Below, one piece after another: positions 1 through 5,981 of a stretch of DNA of 6,051 nt. The notes beneath the pieces were generated by a model. That model ran no database searches. It was not told where the DNA came from and saw only the letters and a list, made by a program, of their open reading frames with translations. How positions within the stretch are numbered: position 1 is the first letter of the stretch; each line of letters begins with the position of its first letter. The DNA comes from JAWXCE01 sp034440495 (GTDB lineage Bacteria; Pseudomonadota; Alphaproteobacteria; Rhizobiales; Rhodomicrobiaceae): assembly GCA_034440495.1 (NCBI GenBank), contig JAWXCE010000053.1:1-6051 (forward strand), read 5' to 3'. The position numbers and the translations under genes are program-made.

Positions 1-516
1 GATATTGGCGATCGTATCTTCCAACGGCTCGGCATTGTCCGCCAGGATGCCATCAAGCCGGCTTAGAGTTTGGCGCGCGGATTGGGTCAGACTGGCGCTT
101 CCGTCATCGGCCGCGATCAAGAGCGGCGTAATTCCATTAGTGATCTCCAAAGCGGCGCTTCCAGCGTCGCCCCCAGTCAACGAAACGGTTGGCACTCCGG
201 TAATGCCCTGATAGTCGATGCCCACTCGCGTATCAGCCCGAACGGGCGTCGCGCTGGCGATGGCGATTGTCGTTTCGACCCGCTTCGGCTGGGCTGGATC
301 GAGGCGCAACCCGATGACCTCCCCCACGCGCACGCCGTTGAACAGGACGCCAGCTCCGACATTCAGGCCCGCAACGCTGCCTTTAAATTCTACCCGGTAA
401 ATGGCGCGCTGCTGAAAACCGCCGCTGCCCTCCAGCCAGTAAACAAAGGCGAACCCGGCCGCGATGACGGCGAGAGTAAACATACCGATCAAGCTATAGC
501 GCGCTTTCGTTTCCAT
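1..516 (-). CDS. mlaD: MCE-domain (MlaD-type) substrate-binding protein of a lipid ABC transporter, 3' end outside window
   Basis: This is the membrane-anchored MCE component, which in the family forms a ring that passes phospholipids or other hydrophobic ligands across the periplasm to or from the inner-membrane permease. The 172 residues in the window start at ATG 516 (METKARYSLIGMF). One membrane anchor spans about residues 8-28, and the MCE domain spans about 39-117 with the typical GVLFNGVRVGEV stretch (56-67). After about residue 140 the chain becomes helical and polar and runs off the window, so it is longer than the 183-residue E. coli MlaD. That length fits alphaproteobacterial single-MCE proteins with a C-terminal helical tail. 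The start lies inside the ATPase gene (23-base overlap, different frame), with a GGGG-type ribosome site just upstream, so the two are translationally coupled. The family assignment is solid. The symbol is by analogy, because MCE paralogues are not separable here. Confidence 0.9.
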   Translation of the reverse strand, partial: METKARYSLIGMFTLAVIAAGFAFVYWLEGSGGFQQRAIYRVEFKGSVAGLNVGAGVLFNGVRVGEVIGLRLDPAQPKRVETTIAIASATPVRADTRVGIDYQGITGVPTVSLTGGDAGSAALEITNGITPLLIAADDGSASLTQSARQTLSRLDGILADNAEPLEDTIANI

Positions 517-1312
517 CAGGCCCCACGACATTTGCAAGCACTTGCGGTGCGATCATGCGACCGCGTTCGCCGCTAAAATAAGACTGAACCCAGGGGTGCG
601 TTGAACGCCGCATGGTCTCCATTGAGCCAGCCGCCGCCACTCGACCGTCAGCTAGCACAGCGATCCTGTCGCAGACTGTCTGAAGGCTGGCAAGATCGTG
701 CGTCACCATGAAAACGGTCAATTTGAGCGTTTCCTGCAACGTCTTGATCAAGCCGTCGAAATCGCCCGCCGAGATCGGATCGAGGCCGGAGGTCGGCTCG
801 TCCAGAAAAACGATTTCCGGGTCGAGCGCCAAAGCTCTGGCCAGCGCCGCCCGCTTTGTCATGCCGCCTGAGAGTTGGGCCGGGAATTTTGCCGCGTCCC
901 GCGCGTCAAGCCCCACCATCTCCAATTTCGCCAGCGCCAATTCGTCCATAAAGCGCTCCGATACGTCAAGATATTCCCGCATTGGGAACTGGACGTTCTG
1001 CTTCACCGTGAGCGATGAAAACAGGGCACCATGCTGGAACAGCACGCCCCAGCGCCGTTCTGTCGCGCGTCGCTCATCGTCGCTCATGGCGTCCATATCT
1101 TTGCCCATGAGCTCAATGCGCCCGGCGCGCTTCGGAATGAGGCCGATAATCGTTCGTAGCAGCACCGATTTACCGCTACCAGAACCGCCTACAACGCCCA
1201 GGATCTCACCCGGCAACACATTGAGCGAAAGCCCATCGAGGACGATACGGTCGCCGAAACCAACCTTCAAATTCTCCACGCTAATAATAGCCTCTTCATC
1301 GATTTGAAGCAT
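494..1312 (-). CDS. mlaF: MlaF-type ABC transporter ATP-binding protein
   Basis: This cytoplasmic ATPase of 272 residues powers the MCE/Mla lipid transporter. All nucleotide-binding motifs are intact: Walker A GGSGSGKS (42-49), Q-loop Q93 in the LFQHGALFSSLTV stretch typical of MlaF/Mkl, signature LSGGM (147-151) followed by TKRAALARA, Walker B IVFLDEP (167-173), D-loop SGLDP (175-179) and switch histidine H205 (VTHD). The extension after about residue 235 (HPWVQSYFSGERG) is also usual in MlaF. The start ATG lies 6 bases after the permease stop codon with only a weak ribosome site (GGAATG), so translation probably depends on re-initiation after the permease. The 3' end overlaps the MCE gene. 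The family call is very secure. The true substrate, and whether transport is import or export, cannot be read from the sequence. Confidence 0.96.
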   Translation of the reverse strand: MLQIDEEAIISVENLKVGFGDRIVLDGLSLNVLPGEILGVVGGSGSGKSVLLRTIIGLIPKRAGRIELMGKDMDAMSDDERRATERRWGVLFQHGALFSSLTVKQNVQFPMREYLDVSERFMDELALAKLEMVGLDARDAAKFPAQLSGGMTKRAALARALALDPEIVFLDEPTSGLDPISAGDFDGLIKTLQETLKLTVFMVTHDLASLQTVCDRIAVLADGRVAAAGSMETMRRSTHPWVQSYFSGERGRMIAPQVLANVVGPDGNESAL

Positions 1313-1318
1313 GCTGGG

Positions 1319-2044
1319 TCACATTCCAATCGATGCGAAAAATATGGCGAACAGGCCATCAAGCACGACGACGAGGAAAATAGATTTGACCACCGAGGTG
1401 GTGGTTTGCAGACCGAGCGACTCTGTGCTGCCCTTCACCCGAAGCCCTTCCGAGCAGGCGACAACGCCGATCACCAGCGCCATGAACGGTGCCTTGATCA
1501 ACCCTACTTTGAAATGGGTGATGGTGATGGCCTCCTTGAGCCGCTCGATAAATATTGCAGGGGCCATGTCGCCATAAAGCCAGGCTACTAATCCCGCGCC
1601 ACAGAGCGCCGCTATGGAGCCCAGAAACGTCAGGACCGGCAGCGCGATGATGAGCGCCAGCACGCGCGGCAGGATGAGAATTTCAACCGGATCGCGCCCC
1701 ATCGTGCGCAGCGCGTCAATTTCCTCGCGCACTTTCATGGCGCCAAGCTCGGCCGTGTACGAACTGCCAGATCGCCCGGCGACCATGATCGCGACAATCA
1801 GCACGCCGATCTCGCGCAGGATCAAAATGCCCACGAGATCGACCAAATAGATGTCGGCGCCGAACTTGCGGAAATGAAAAATGCCCTGCTGGGCGATTAT
1901 GCACCCGATCAGAAACGTGATCAGCAGGATGATCGGCACGGCCTGCCAGCAAACGCGGTCAAGCTGATGCACCACTGAGGTAAAGCGAAACGAGCGGACG
2001 TGCAGGAAGGTGCGGCCACCTGCTTCAGCCAATGCGCCGAGCAT
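1319..2044 (-). CDS. mlaE: MlaE-type ABC transporter permease
   Basis: This is the inner-membrane permease of the MCE lipid transporter, 241 residues from ATG 2044. It has hydrophobic segments at about 34-52, 64-90, 124-155, 183-200 and 217-240. The hallmark family block lies at about 90-116 (GRSGSSYTAELGAMK, then VREEIDALRTMG), the conserved stretch that contacts the ATPase. The FGADIYLVDLVGILILREIG segment (61-80) is also family-typical. The first residues (LGALAEAGGRTFLHVRS) correspond to the linker that in many alphaproteobacterial homologues joins an N-terminal STAS domain to the permease. Here a stop codon and 14 bases separate it from the STAS gene, and no Shine-Dalgarno sequence precedes ATG 2044. 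Reading the permease frame further upstream gives no alternative start codon back to the TAG near 2095. Expression therefore probably relies on re-initiation after the STAS stop. Confidence 0.94.
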   Translation of the reverse strand: MLGALAEAGGRTFLHVRSFRFTSVVHQLDRVCWQAVPIILLITFLIGCIIAQQGIFHFRKFGADIYLVDLVGILILREIGVLIVAIMVAGRSGSSYTAELGAMKVREEIDALRTMGRDPVEILILPRVLALIIALPVLTFLGSIAALCGAGLVAWLYGDMAPAIFIERLKEAITITHFKVGLIKAPFMALVIGVVACSEGLRVKGSTESLGLQTTTSVVKSIFLVVVLDGLFAIFFASIGM

Positions 2045-2069
2045 ATTCGCGAACGGGGTTAATTCGCGA
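2045..2069 (-). repeat. 8-bp direct repeat bounding the 17-bp segment that separates the STAS and permease frames
   Basis: On the coding (minus) strand TCGCGAAT occurs twice, at + coordinates 2062-2069 and 2045-2052, with TAACCCCGT between. The repeat period is exactly 17 bases and the stop codon TAA of the STAS gene lies inside it. Removing one period joins ...DRLAN directly to MLGALAEAGG in a single open frame, giving a 371-residue STAS-permease protein from the GTG start. The repeats are seen directly. A duplication or slippage origin is inference. Confidence 0.6.
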
Positions 2070-2451
2070 GCCTGTCCAGCGACGAGCGACCTACGGTTTC
2101 GAATATCTGACCAACCGAGAATGTCAGTCGCTCGCCTACAGCAGACGGGCCAGTAAACCGCTGCAATTTGCCGAGGAGGCCCTTAAACTGTGGCGCCAGA
2201 CCCAAAATCTCAACGTCGATCCCCACGGCTTTCGAATCGCGCACCAGGCGTTCCACCAGCCACGCGCCAAAGGTGTCGAACGCGGTGATCCCTTTCGCAT
2301 CGAATACCATTCGCGCTGATTTATGCGGCGTGATGGTCGCCGAGAGTTGACGCTCGATGTCGCCGGCAGTTTCAGCCGTCCACTGGCCGAGCGCGACCAG
2401 ATTAACGCACTCGCCAGCAACCGATGCGGTAAGTCGAAGTTCGGGCGGCAC
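2059..2451 (-). CDS. STAS-domain protein (MlaB-like), first gene of the lipid transporter operon
   Basis: This is a cytoplasmic STAS domain of 130 residues. In MCE transporters such a domain binds the ATPase and modulates the complex (MlaB in E. coli, or an N-terminal domain of the permease in many alphaproteobacteria). Visible features are the beta-rich start (ELRLTASVAGECVNLVALG), the central MVFDAKGITAFDTFGAWLV block with the conserved D59-T60-x-G62 loop, and the C-terminal helical GRSSLDRLAN. The chosen start is GTG 2451, because AGGAG lies six bases upstream of it. A TTG at 2487 would add 12 residues but has no comparable ribosome site. The stop is 14 bases before the permease start. Its last helix continues naturally into the permease N-terminus if the 17-bp repeat segment is removed, so it may be the detached front of a former fusion protein. 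Confidence 0.82.
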   Translation of the reverse strand: MPPELRLTASVAGECVNLVALGQWTAETAGDIERQLSATITPHKSARMVFDAKGITAFDTFGAWLVERLVRDSKAVGIDVEILGLAPQFKGLLGKLQRFTGPSAVGERLTFSVGQIFETVGRSSLDRLAN

Positions 2452-2510
2452 CGCAATCTCCTGCCATGACGTGAAATGACACGACAACTTTAGGTGATCG
2501 ACACGGTTTC

Positions 2511-2530
2511 GCTTTGATCTAGGTCAAAGC
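2511..2530. promoter_or_regulatory. FNR/FixK/Anr-type operator between divergent genes
   Basis: GCTTTGATCTAGGTCAAAGC is a 20-bp palindrome with a single mismatched pair. Its core TTGAT-CTAG-GTCAA (2514-2527) fits the FNR/FixK consensus TTGAYnnnnRTCAA used by CRP/FNR-family oxygen regulators in alphaproteobacteria. The centre is at 2520.5. For the rightward gene a class II site (-41.5) predicts a start near 2562 and a -10 at 2550-2555, where TCTAAA is found. The equivalent position for the leftward operon (AAAGTT) is a poor -10. The site therefore more likely activates the DUF4389-like gene and may repress or co-regulate the operon. Confidence 0.72.
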
Positions 2531-2549
2531 CAGCGAGGGATTACAGCGA

Positions 2550-2562
2550 TCTAAACACAGGC
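2550..2562 (+). promoter_or_regulatory. Putative -10 element and start of the FNR-dependent rightward promoter
   Basis: TCTAAA at 2550-2555 matches TATAAT at four of six positions and lies exactly where the -10 belongs if the operator centred at 2520.5 acts as a class II activator site. There is no good -35 hexamer, as expected for such an activator-dependent promoter. The start site near 2562 is a prediction only. It would leave a leader of about 25 bases with AGGGG-type purines before ATG 2588. Confidence 0.35.
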
Positions 2563-2587
2563 GATCTCAAATCCTAGGGGTGGCGGC

Positions 2588-2803
2588 ATGACAGACGAAC
2601 CGGCGACCGAATGGGCCGGGCATCCACCCCAGCCGAAATGGTGGCACGGCCTCTTCATGCTGCTTTTTCTGCTGCTGTTCAGCCTCGGGCAATCCGTCGT
2701 GAAGGCCGCATTGTTGCAATTTATGTGGTTGCTCATTGGCGTGGGCGAAATATTTTCATTCCAGGCTACGAGGCGAATGTCAGAGGGTAATATAAGAAAT
2801 TGA
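2588..2803 (+). CDS. Small two-helix membrane protein resembling DUF4389, apparently C-terminally truncated
   Basis: The ORF encodes 71 residues from ATG 2588, preceded by a purine-rich ribosome site (AGGGGTGG). The N-terminus is short and polar (MTDEPATEWAGHPPQPK). Two closely spaced hydrophobic helices follow at about 19-38 and 39-53 (WWHGLFMLLFLLLFSLGQ, then ALLQFMWLLIGVG), a pattern typical of DUF4389 proteins. Family members usually continue for another 30-40 residues, ending in a conserved segment with FLTF/PFPF-like residues. Here the chain instead ends in EIFSFQATRRMSEGNIRN, which does not look like the family. The adjacent frame reads GRNIFIPGYEANVRG and then a stop at 2788-2790, which resembles the family spacing somewhat better, so a frameshift near 2735 plus loss of the 3' end is possible. 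The gene lies downstream of the FNR/FixK box and runs into AT-rich DNA. Its function is unknown. Confidence 0.6.
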   Translation: MTDEPATEWAGHPPQPKWWHGLFMLLFLLLFSLGQSVVKAALLQFMWLLIGVGEIFSFQATRRMSEGNIRN

Positions 2804-2906
2804 AATTCACTGGATATCTTTTCATAATCGTTTTTCATAGATAGTCACTGCTTTTCAGAGTATAGCTCCATAAGGAATAGTATTTCAGTTAGAATCATCG
2901 ATATTC
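2791..2906. other. AT-rich junction segment between the truncated membrane-protein gene and the Fic gene
   Basis: This stretch is markedly AT-rich compared with both sides and contains repeated TTTTCA words at 2819, 2832 and 2852, which recur at 2931 and 2951 inside the Fic gene. A TATAGC at 2861 could serve as a -10 for the Fic gene, but no convincing -35 accompanies it. AAGGAA at 2872 is too far from ATG 2907 to be its ribosome site. The composition change, together with the abnormal end of the preceding gene, suggests a recombination junction. No tRNA end or dusA-like core is visible here. Confidence 0.4.
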
Positions 2907-4457
2907 ATGAATACGGCCCCGCCGAAGCCTTTTTCAGGACCTGTGATCGTTTTTCACGAGAGACGACTTCCCATAGAAGCAAAGCCAGTTGGCTACGCTG
3001 CCTTGATCGATGCTTACGGGCTCGTCGCGCCGTTGCCGGTACGCCTTTCCGCTATCGGCCAGCGCCACAAGATTATCGAGCAAGATAGCTGGCGTATTCT
3101 GACGCCTCGGCACGATCCGTTGCCGACGCTCGAAGGGCATGTTACCTTTGCGCTGAAACACGAAGGGATTGATCTCGCGATCCTGAAGCGGCTATTCTTG
3201 GCGCTCGACGCATTCACGGTTGCCGATCTGGTGAGGGCCAAGCCGACCGGCGGTTATGCTCGCCGCGTTTGGTTCCTCTATGAATGGCTCACAGGTGTGC
3301 AACTCGACTTGCCGGCCATTGACCGAGGCAGCTACGTTCCAGTTGTCGATCCGGACATGCAATGGGCCGGAGAAGGAACAAACTCACCCCGCCAGCGGGT
3401 TAGGAACAATCTTCCAGGCACGCCAGCCTTTTGTCCGATGGTGTTTCGGACGGAAATTCTGGAGGGCTACACCGGAATGAAGCTAGACGAACGCGCGCGA
3501 GCGATCGCCGCCGAAGTGCCCGCAGATTTGCTCGCCAGAACGTCGTCGTTCCTCCTTCTGAAGGACTCCAGGGCGAGTTACGTCATCGAAGGCGAAAACC
3601 CAGCCCAGGATCGTATCCAGCGATGGGGCCGAGCCATAGGAGAGGCAGGCCGAGGACCGCTTGATCTTGCCGAACTCTTGCGCCTGCAACGGATCTTGAT
3701 CGGCGACGCCCGTTTCGTGCGCTTGGGCTTGCGAACGGACAGCGGCTTTGTCGGACAGCACGACCGGTGCAGCGGCATGCCGCTGCCTGACCATTTCAGC
3801 GCTAGGCACGAAGACCTTGCCACGCTCGTTGATGGCTTGATCGCCTTCGACCACTGTGCGTCCCAGTATATCGATCCGGTCATCGCAGCGGCGGTTCTCG
3901 CTTTCGGCTTTGTCTACATACACCCATTCGAGGATGGAAACGGCAGGCTTCACCGCTATCTTATCCATCATATGTTGGCGGTGCGCGGCTTCAATCCGCC
4001 GGGCGTGGTGTTTCCGGTATCCTCCGCCATTCTTGACCATATCGACGGCTACCGCCGCGTACTGGAAACATATTCGCAGCGGCTGCTGCCGATCGTGCAA
4101 TGGAAGCCGACGCCAGGCGGCAATGTTGAAGTGCTAAACGACACCGGCGATTTCTATCGTTTCTTCGACGCCACACCGCATGCCGAGTTTCTCTATGCCT
4201 GCGTGGCGAAAACCATCGAGGAAGATCTGCCGAACGAAACAAACTATCTGCGCCGATATGACATCTTCCGGGCGGAGATCGATGCTATGATCGACATGCC
4301 TGATAAAACGATCAACTTGCTGTTTCGAATGCTGCGGCAAAACGGTGGACGGCTTTCGCAGCGCGCGCGGCAGAATGAGTTCGTGCAGTTAAGCCCTGAC
4401 GAGGCACGCAAGGCCGAGCAAATTTACCTCGAAGCTTTCGAGGCACCCGTTGTATGA
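2907..4457 (+). CDS. Fic-domain protein, probable self-inhibited (class II) AMP transferase
   Basis: The protein has 516 residues. Fic enzymes usually transfer AMP from ATP to a hydroxyl of a target protein. The catalytic motif is complete: HPFEDGNGRLHR at 339-350, with catalytic H339, the acidic residue E342 and R347 for the phosphates. An inhibitory motif of the form (S/T)xxxE(G/N) lies upstream at 224-229 (S224, E228, G229, within SYVIEGENP), as in class II Fic proteins where this glutamate blocks productive ATP binding. Residues 1-200 form a long N-terminal region I cannot assign to a named domain. Residues 420-516 are mainly helical and may be a regulatory or DNA-binding tail. ATG 2907 is the only usable start after the in-frame stop at 2871, and it lacks a good ribosome site. 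No separate antitoxin gene flanks it, consistent with built-in inhibition. The target is unknown. A role in defence, toxin-antitoxin activity or host interaction is inference from its position beside an integrase. Confidence 0.92.
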   Translation: MNTAPPKPFSGPVIVFHERRLPIEAKPVGYAALIDAYGLVAPLPVRLSAIGQRHKIIEQDSWRILTPRHDPLPTLEGHVTFALKHEGIDLAILKRLFLALDAFTVADLVRAKPTGGYARRVWFLYEWLTGVQLDLPAIDRGSYVPVVDPDMQWAGEGTNSPRQRVRNNLPGTPAFCPMVFRTEILEGYTGMKLDERARAIAAEVPADLLARTSSFLLLKDSRASYVIEGENPAQDRIQRWGRAIGEAGRGPLDLAELLRLQRILIGDARFVRLGLRTDSGFVGQHDRCSGMPLPDHFSARHEDLATLVDGLIAFDHCASQYIDPVIAAAVLAFGFVYIHPFEDGNGRLHRYLIHHMLAVRGFNPPGVVFPVSSAILDHIDGYRRVLETYSQRLLPIVQWKPTPGGNVEVLNDTGDFYRFFDATPHAEFLYACVAKTIEEDLPNETNYLRRYDIFRAEIDAMIDMPDKTINLLFRMLRQNGGRLSQRARQNEFVQLSPDEARKAEQIYLEAFEAPVV

Positions 4458-4746
4458 TCTCACCCAGCGAGCAATCTGATCCAATTACTTAAATTGACGC
4501 GACCAAGTAGGTTGGTCTACGGTGTGTGCACGCTCGCAACCAACGCAAACCGACGAAATCACAGACTTCTTGTAGTTCGACCGGATCAAATTTGCATATT
4601 GCTCTTCCCCCATGCAATACGAGGCTGCGCGGCGCGGCCTTGTTGTCGTGAACAAGGACATTCGGCATGTGAAGGAATTTTCGGGAATTTTAACATGTCG
4701 TTGATTGATTAAGGCCCGGCGTCTCGTCTTTAATAATTGTGGATGG
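4458..4746. other. Gene-poor intergenic region between convergent Fic and integrase genes
   Basis: No full-length gene is visible in these 289 bases. Two short perfect inverted repeats occur: GACCAA/TTGGTC (4501-4517, 5-base loop) and CCTTGTT/AACAAGG (4638-4657, 6-base loop). Neither is followed by a T-run, so they are not convincing terminators. A direct repeat GGAATTTT (4674-4681 and 4684-4691) sits between CATGT and ACATG arms. The right end from about 4700 becomes AT-rich. A tiny ORF remnant (4612-4704) is listed separately. The region must hold the 3' ends of both convergent transcripts. Confidence 0.5.
4612..4704 (+). pseudogene. Possible remnant of a small gene (30 codons)
   Basis: The ATG frame encodes 30 residues, MQYEAARRGLVVVNKDIRH followed by VKEFSGILTCR. 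The open frame extends upstream to a stop at 4573, giving about 12 more residues (FDRIKFAYCSSP). The helix plus RGLVVVNKD strand pattern vaguely recalls the C-terminal part of PIN-domain (VapC-like) proteins, where A-x-x-x-G-L-x-L-V-T-x-(N/D) is common, but the conserved T is replaced by N. No ribosome site is visible. It could be a decayed gene fragment or chance, and no function should be assigned. Confidence 0.2.
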
Positions 4747-5859
4747 TCAATATAATTGAAAATTGTTCAGCTTAGCGAGATAATCGCCATAGTTGCATTG
4801 TGTCTGCGTTTGCAGCCGGTGCAAATCCTCGGGCTTCAGGTTGGTATATCGGCGCAGCATACGCCAGTCCTTGTGGCCGGTTACAAGCGCGACCTTTTCG
4901 ATGGGTAAGCCAGCCTCGAACAGCCTACTTGTCGCCTCGTGACGAAGATCGTGGAAATGCAAATCTTCAATCTCCAAAATCTGGCAGGCGCGGCGAAAGG
5001 CTGCTCCTACGGATTGACCATTGTAAGGGAAAACGCGTCCTATCCCACGGGTTAATACACGCTGCTCGAGAAGCAGCGCCCAGGCGTCAAAACCGGTAGG
5101 GTTCAGCAGCGGCACATTTTGATGGTTGCCATCCTTCTTGCGCGGGTCTTTGCGATTTTTGAGATTGACCAGCTTTCGCCGAGAATCAACGTCGCCCCAT
5201 TCGAAGCTGCAAATCTCATCCTGGCGCATGGCGGTGGCGATCGCGAATCGAATGATGCGTTCCAAGGGAATGAGTTGACGAGGCTTCGTCATAAAGTAAT
5301 CGAGCAAGTCTTCCAGTTCTTCGGGGGTAGGACGGCGATCGCGTTCAGCGCCTGGGCCGACGAGGTCAAACCGCTTCAAAGCAACGCGCGCAAGGCGAAC
5401 GTTCTCTGATGACACATCGATCCCGTGAACCGCCGCCGCATGCGTTAACACTGTTCCGATGTAAGAAAAGTCGATTGAAAGCGTGACTGGACCGGCCCCT
5501 TCTTTCGCCCGCTTCTTGCCAAACTCGATGAGTCGCTCGCGGGAGAGATCTTTCAGCGCCACAGAACCGATGGCTTTCACCAGAGCCTCCATGACCGCCG
5601 CCTTCGAACGGCGAATTGGCTTGCCGACGTCCAGCAGGTCCGAGACATGCAGCCGGATCAGATCGCCGAAGGTCTTCGTTCTTGCCTTGGCTCGCGGGGC
5701 AATGGCGAGCCCTTTGTAAATGCAGCGTTCGACTTCAAGCGCCCATTGCTGGGCATCCCTTTGCCGACGAAAGGTTTGCGCCGCATAGCGGCCTTTGCGG
5801 CGCACCTGCGCGCAGCCGTTTCCAGTCTTGAGTTTTGCAATCGCCCCACCCTTGTGCAA
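4747..5859 (-). CDS. Tyrosine recombinase (phage-type integrase), probably of the dusA-associated class
   Basis: This enzyme catalyses site-specific integration and excision of a mobile element. The open frame reaches a TTG at 5943 (398 codons), but codons 1-34 of that reading overlap TGTGCA repeats and do not look like protein. Starting at TTG 5859 gives 370 residues. In the 398-codon numbering, an N-terminal arm/DNA-binding domain lies at about 36-80 (AKLKTGNGCAQVRRKG), a core-binding helical domain at about 90-200, and the catalytic domain from about 205. Catalytic residues are R240 (AMRQDEI), a lysine in the 262-270 hairpin (probably K265), H331 and R334 (HDLRH), H357 (TGHKDW) and nucleophile Y366 (RRYTNL), all present. 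The family usually starts right before AKLKTG, where an ATT (5841) follows AAGGGTGGGG, so the true start is uncertain. The gene is divergent from a dusA-like 5' end about 120-140 bases away, which fits the dusA-targeting integrases. Confidence 0.9.
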   Translation of the reverse strand: MHKGGAIAKLKTGNGCAQVRRKGRYAAQTFRRQRDAQQWALEVERCIYKGLAIAPRAKARTKTFGDLIRLHVSDLLDVGKPIRRSKAAVMEALVKAIGSVALKDLSRERLIEFGKKRAKEGAGPVTLSIDFSYIGTVLTHAAAVHGIDVSSENVRLARVALKRFDLVGPGAERDRRPTPEELEDLLDYFMTKPRQLIPLERIIRFAIATAMRQDEICSFEWGDVDSRRKLVNLKNRKDPRKKDGNHQNVPLLNPTGFDAWALLLEQRVLTRGIGRVFPYNGQSVGAAFRRACQILEIEDLHFHDLRHEATSRLFEAGLPIEKVALVTGHKDWRMLRRYTNLKPEDLHRLQTQTQCNYGDYLAKLNNFQLY

Positions 5860-5942
5860 ATGTCTCTGACGTGTGCAATCCTGTGCAGTGAGCCCGTGAA
5901 ACGTGAGGGCAAAGACAGAAAATCTGTGCACACGCGTGTGCA
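5853..5942. repeat. Cluster of five TGTGCA repeats with a 16-bp palindrome, candidate integrase arm sites or operator
   Basis: TGTGCA occurs at 5853, 5872, 5882, 5925 and 5937, all in the same orientation. The last two overlap a perfect palindrome, TGCACACGCGTGTGCA (5927-5942). The hexamer is far denser here than in the rest of the window. The cluster lies between the likely integrase start and the att core, where arm-type binding sites of the integrase, directionality-factor sites or an autoregulatory operator would be expected. Which of these it is cannot be decided from sequence alone. Confidence 0.5.
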
Positions 5943-5981
5943 ATGTTCTCGCTTTATGCCGCTGATAATAAACGTAAATAT

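Noticed and set aside
708..1307. Plus-strand open frame of 199 codons opposite the ATPase gene
   Set aside because: It is the antisense shadow of a clearly conserved ABC ATPase in high-GC DNA and shows no protein-family features.
2546..2567. GCGATCT direct repeat (2546 and 2561) near the predicted rightward start site
   Set aside because: A 7-bp repeat of a common high-GC word has little weight, and the FNR-type palindrome explains the regulation better.
3483..4100. Minus-strand open frame of 205 codons opposite the Fic gene
   Set aside because: It lies entirely antisense to the conserved Fic catalytic region and its translation has no recognisable domain.
4454..4493. 12-codon ORF starting ATGATC that overlaps the Fic stop codon (ATGA)
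   Set aside because: Overlapping start/stop suggests coupling, but the 12-residue product (MISPSEQSDPIT) has no recognisable feature and ends immediately.
4501..4517. GACCAA/TTGGTC hairpin downstream of the Fic gene as a terminator
   Set aside because: The stem is six pairs with no following T-tract. It could slow decay but does not support a terminator call.
4638..4657. Perfect 7-bp stem (CCTTGTT/AACAAGG) as a terminator
   Set aside because: No T-run follows on either strand and the stem is weak, so it is only noted within the intergenic description.
4494..4712. Plus-strand 72-codon frame starting with TTG in the Fic-integrase gap
   Set aside because: It has an unusual composition, no ribosome site and no family resemblance. 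Another frame in the same stretch looks more protein-like.
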